From: JBBROS01 sp965213845
GTDB taxonomy: Bacteria; Pseudomonadota; Alphaproteobacteria; Acetobacterales; Acetobacteraceae
DNA: 64,000 nucleotides
NCBI GenBank assembly: GCA_965213845.1
Contig: CBDCAI010000004.1
Span: 434,001 to 498,000 of the forward strand
Direction of reading: 5' to 3'
In this document: in pieces, positions 61,625-64,000 of the stretch
Layout: each line of letters begins with the position of its first letter
Numbering within the stretch: the first letter of the stretch is position 1
The notes under the pieces: generated by a model
Seen by the model: only the letters and a program-made list of their open reading frames with translations
What the model was told of the DNA's origin: nothing
The model's database searches: none
Program-made: the position numbers and the translations under genes

Positions 61625-62314
61625 TCAGTCGCGCAGCGTGATGTCGAACCGCTCGCGAAAGATCGTCTCGAGCTGGTCGCAGCACACCCCGCGGCGGATC
61701 AGGCGGAAGTCGCGGAAATCGATGATCGTGCTCGACTTGCCGTCATCGTTGGCATACTTCGCCCGCCCCCCGTCGATCTCCACGGCAGCCGCGGCCCGAA
61801 CCTCCGGCTCGATGTCCTCGAGACGATACTTGCTGCCCGTCAACGAACGGTTGGCCGAGGACCCGAACACCGCCGTGCCCCGCGCGATCGCCAATTGCGC
61901 CACCGCATCGTGCCACCGCCCGGCGTTGATCAGCATGTCCAGCGTGCCCGCCTTCGTCGACGTCTGCAGCACGAACGGATCGATCCCCCGCAGCATCGGA
62001 TGATCCGCCCGATACGGCGCGACGATCGAGAACGGCAGCCCATACTCCTCGACGATCACCCGCGCGATGCCGCGATGCGCGTCCGCCATCACATGCAGGT
62101 CGCGCGACAGCTCCCATGTCGCGAACATCCCCGACGGCTTCTCGAAGCTGCGCTGCTTCGTCGCGAAGATCGTGCGGATCGCCCTCTCGGTCGTGCCGAT
62201 CACGGCATACGCGACATCGAGCGGCAGGATCGCCATCCCGCCCCCCGCCATCACATCGAACACCCGCGCAGCATCCCGCGAAACGGGATCGAGCATTTCC
62301 GCCACCTGGGACAT
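61625..62314 (-). CDS. YrdC/Sua5-fold protein, paralogue 2
   Basis: 229 residues. Same fold as the gene at 59500: PLDVAYAVIGTTERAIRTIF, TKQRSFEKPSGMF (KxR-like motif retained better here), SRDLHVMADAHRGIARV, TAVFGSSANRSLTGS and a C-terminal IRRG...QLETIF region. ATG 62314 has GAGGGAACG directly upstream. First gene of the three-gene minus operon; a TGTACGTACA palindrome sits 34 bp before its start. Whether it serves tRNA modification or another carbamoylation is unclear. Confidence 0.83.
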   Translation of the reverse strand: MSQVAEMLDPVSRDAARVFDVMAGGGMAILPLDVAYAVIGTTERAIRTIFATKQRSFEKPSGMFATWELSRDLHVMADAHRGIARVIVEEYGLPFSIVAPYRADHPMLRGIDPFVLQTSTKAGTLDMLINAGRWHDAVAQLAIARGTAVFGSSANRSLTGSKYRLEDIEPEVRAAAAVEIDGGRAKYANDDGKSSTIIDFRDFRLIRRGVCCDQLETIFRERFDITLRD

Positions 62315-62347
62315 CGTTCCCTCACGCCGACCTTGCTGGCCGAACCT

Positions 62348-62357
62348 TGTACGTACA
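62348..62357. promoter_or_regulatory. Palindromic site TGTACGTACA upstream of the YrdC/MFS operon
   Basis: A perfect 10-bp palindrome 34 bp upstream of the minus-strand operon start, in the 180-bp gap to the GNAT gene. It fits the TGT....ACA pattern of GntR/HutC-type operators and differs from the 54-kb sites only in the central bases. It may bind a related regulator. Confidence 0.4.
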
Positions 62358-62494
62358 TATAAATCAGCAGGCCATCCGCCCGTCAAGTATGGCCCGGCGC
62401 GCTTCCGCTCTGTTCCGACCGCGTTGTCGGTGCGCTGTGCGGCCGAGCGGGACTGGCTGCCCCAGCAGTCGCCCCCCTTCCCCTGGGGCGTGCG

Positions 62495-63112
62495 GTGCTG
62501 GATGGGCGTTACGCGCGGCTGGAGCCGCTCGACCCGGCGTTGCATGGCGCCGACCTCCTTGCCTCCGCGCAGCAGCCGGGCGGCGACGACAGGTTCCGCT
62601 ACCTGTTCGAGCTGCCGCCCCCCGACATGGCCGCCTTCCGACCCTGGCTGGAGACCGCCTCCGGCTCGGCCGACCCGATGTTCTTCGCCGTCGTCGACAA
62701 GCGCACCGGGCATGCGGAGGGCCGGCAGTCGTTGATGCGGATCGACGCCGCCCACGGGGTGACCGAGATCGGACATATCCTGTGGGGCCCCGCCATCGCC
62801 CGGACGCGGGTCTGCACCGAAGCGCTGTATCTGTTCGCCTCCCATGCGTTCGACACGCTCGGATACAGGCGGTTCGAATGGAAGTGCAACACCATGAACC
62901 TTCCGTCCAAGCGCGCGGCCGAGCGGTTCGGCTTCACCTTCGAGGGCATCTTCCGCCAGCACATGGTCCAGAAGGGCAAGAACCGCGACACCGCCTGGTT
63001 CGCCATGATCGATGCCGATTGGCCACACATCAAGGCTGGATACGAGGCCTGGCTGGCCCCGGCCAACTTCGCAGCCGACGGGTCGCAGCAGGCAAGGCTG
63101 ACATTCGCATGA
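62495..63112 (+). CDS. GNAT family acetyltransferase (RimJ/RimL-like)
   Basis: 205 residues from GTG 62495. GNAT core: FAVVDKRTGHAEGRQSLMRIDAAHG, EIGHILWGPAIARTRVCTEALYLF and FEWKCNTMNLPSKRAAERFGFTFEGIFR, the RimJ-like acyl-CoA site. Homologues usually start ~20 residues earlier; codons upstream in the same frame (APAVAPLPLGRAVLDGRYARLEPLDP) look like family sequence but contain no ATG, GTG or TTG. The true start may be a rare codon, or the gene may have lost its start. The stop overlaps the amidotransferase start (ATGA). Confidence 0.85.
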   Translation: MLDGRYARLEPLDPALHGADLLASAQQPGGDDRFRYLFELPPPDMAAFRPWLETASGSADPMFFAVVDKRTGHAEGRQSLMRIDAAHGVTEIGHILWGPAIARTRVCTEALYLFASHAFDTLGYRRFEWKCNTMNLPSKRAAERFGFTFEGIFRQHMVQKGKNRDTAWFAMIDADWPHIKAGYEAWLAPANFAADGSQQARLTFA

Positions 63113-63798
63113 TCGGGGTCCTGCAATGCGGCGATCCGCCCGCGGCGCTGCAACGGACCTTCGGGCCGTATGGCGCCATGGTGGAACGCCTGGTCGGCAC
63201 CGCGCCGGACCGCGCGGACACGGTGCGGATCATGGACGTGACACGGGGCGAGCTGCCGCCCGACCCTTCCGCCTTCGAAGCCTTCGTGCTCACCGGCTCG
63301 CCCGCCGGTGTGTACGACGACCATGCATGGATCCCGCCGCTTCTGGACTTCCTGCGGTCGGTCAGGGGACGCGCGAAGCTGGTCGGCTTCTGCTTCGGCC
63401 ACCAGGCGATGGCCGAGGCCTTCGGCGGCCAGGTCCGCAAGTCGGAGAAGGGCTGGGCGATCGGTGTCCAGCGCTATGACGTGCTGCATCGCACCCCATG
63501 GATGGACGGCCCGCACCCCGTCGCCGTGCCCGCCTCGCACCAGGACCAGGTGGTGGCCGCCCCGCCCGGTGCCCGCGTGGTCGTGGCCAGCGCGTTCACG
63601 CCGTTCGCCGGGCTGGACTACGGAGACGCGATCTCGTTCCAGTTCCACCCGGAGTTCGACCCGGCCTTCGGCACAGCCTTGATCGAGCTCCGACGCGACC
63701 GATACGGCGCCCTGGCGGATCCTGCACTCGCGTCCTACGGCCAGGGCGACGACTGCCTTCGGGTGCGCGGGTGGATCCGGTCCTTCCTCCGGCCTTGA
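63109..63798 (+). CDS. Class I glutamine amidotransferase (GMP synthase-like)
   Basis: 229 residues. The triad is visible: Cys95 in GFCFGHQA, His180 and Glu182 in QFHPEF. FVLTGSPAGVYDDHAWIPPLLDFL is the usual region before the nucleophile. Free-standing family members hydrolyse glutamine or gamma-glutamyl amides, often gamma-glutamyl conjugates of amines (PuuD-like). Coupled to the GNAT gene by ATGA; the acetyltransferase/amidotransferase pair suggests detoxification or catabolism of an amine (inference). Confidence 0.9.
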   Translation: MIGVLQCGDPPAALQRTFGPYGAMVERLVGTAPDRADTVRIMDVTRGELPPDPSAFEAFVLTGSPAGVYDDHAWIPPLLDFLRSVRGRAKLVGFCFGHQAMAEAFGGQVRKSEKGWAIGVQRYDVLHRTPWMDGPHPVAVPASHQDQVVAAPPGARVVVASAFTPFAGLDYGDAISFQFHPEFDPAFGTALIELRRDRYGALADPALASYGQGDDCLRVRGWIRSFLRP

Positions 63799-63817
63799 AA
63801 GCGGGGCGTGCGGCGGC

Positions 63818-64000
63818 TCAACCCTTCTTGAGGGCCGGGCAGCCGCTCTCCGACAGCGGGCGGAAGGCGTCGGCGGCCGGGATGGTGGATTGCAGGCTGT
63901 AGAAGTCGAACGGGCCCTTGCTGTCGGCGGGCGCCTTCACGCGGAACAGGTAGGTGTCGTGCTGCATCCGTCCGTCGGGCCGGAGCGTGGCGTTGCGGAC
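63818..64000 (-). CDS. LivK-type ABC binding protein, C-terminal part (cut by window edge)
   Basis: The last 60 codons on the minus strand read ATLRPDGRMQHDTYLFRVK, then APADSKGPFDFYSLQSTIPAADAFRPLSESGCPALKK. This is the C-terminal block of peripla_BP_6 binding proteins and closely resembles the end of the binding protein at 22899-24110. The rest lies beyond the right edge. Convergent with the amidotransferase, 19 bp away. Confidence 0.82.
   Translation of the reverse strand, partial: VRNATLRPDGRMQHDTYLFRVKAPADSKGPFDFYSLQSTIPAADAFRPLSESGCPALKKG

Overview
This is a very GC-rich window (I estimate about 70%, not computed) with dense, often 1-20 bp overlapping genes. The gene families point to a metabolically versatile alphaproteobacterium, most likely Rhodospirillales/Acetobacteraceae of the Roseomonas type. 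That placement is inferred from gene content, since there is no rRNA or other marker here. I see no tRNA, rRNA, CRISPR array, phage or transposase gene. The content is almost wholly catabolic and transport: five ABC uptake systems or orphan binding proteins, two related MFS carriers, three acyl-CoA dehydrogenases, many flavoproteins and oxygenases, and three GntR/SDR/CoA-type gene sets.

Layout. 1-5.9 kb: C-terminal part of hydantoinase A, hydantoinase B and an orphan molybdenum hydroxylase large subunit, facing an acyl-CoA dehydrogenase. 6-9.6 kb (minus): small hypotheticals, a polysaccharide deacetylase/allantoinase-like protein, a RidA-like protein and a branched-chain aminotransferase. They are divergent from 9.7-14 kb (plus): an amino-acid ABC binding protein, two permeases and a class I aminotransferase. 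14.1-14.7 kb is decayed sequence. 14.7-20 kb is a complete spermidine/putrescine-type ABC importer coupled to an NtaA/SnaA-type flavin monooxygenase. 20.2-21.4 kb holds an SDR and a wrecked ccdAB toxin-antitoxin pair. 21.5-28.5 kb holds two FAD-linked oxidases, a LivK-type binding protein, an acyl-CoA dehydrogenase, a nitroreductase and an acetamidase/formamidase. 28.5-31.9 kb encodes small exported proteins, one broken and carrying a 17-bp tandem repeat.

31.9-38.3 kb looks like one regulon. A GntR/UTRA repressor is divergent from an SDR and a NitT/TauT-type ABC importer, and a flavin hydroxylase is divergent from a maleate-isomerase-like protein. Both intergenic regions carry the same 22-bp imperfect palindrome. 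38.4-45.5 kb: a phosphotransferase, an M28-like protein with a degenerate active site, and an SbcC/SbcD-like (YhaN/YhaO) pair. 45.6-51.1 kb: a 3-hydroxyisobutyrate-dehydrogenase-like protein, a glyoxalase-fold protein, a carboxymuconolactone-decarboxylase-like protein, an intradiol-dioxygenase-like Tat protein, a haem membrane protein, an NHL beta-propeller and a TauD-type dioxygenase.

51.2-59.5 kb is the most striking block. A MaoC hydratase, MmgE/PrpD protein, acyl-CoA dehydrogenase, CaiB CoA-transferase and GntR regulator are divergent from an MFS carrier and a CitE-like lyase. The gene set matches the itaconate/citramalate degradation loci (ict-ich-ccl) of other bacteria. Two near-identical palindromes sit in the spacers of two back-to-back promoters between the halves. 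59.5-62.3 kb repeats the MFS theme, with a second carrier flanked by two YrdC/Sua5-fold paralogues. The window ends with a GNAT acetyltransferase, a glutamine amidotransferase and the tail of another LivK-type binding protein.
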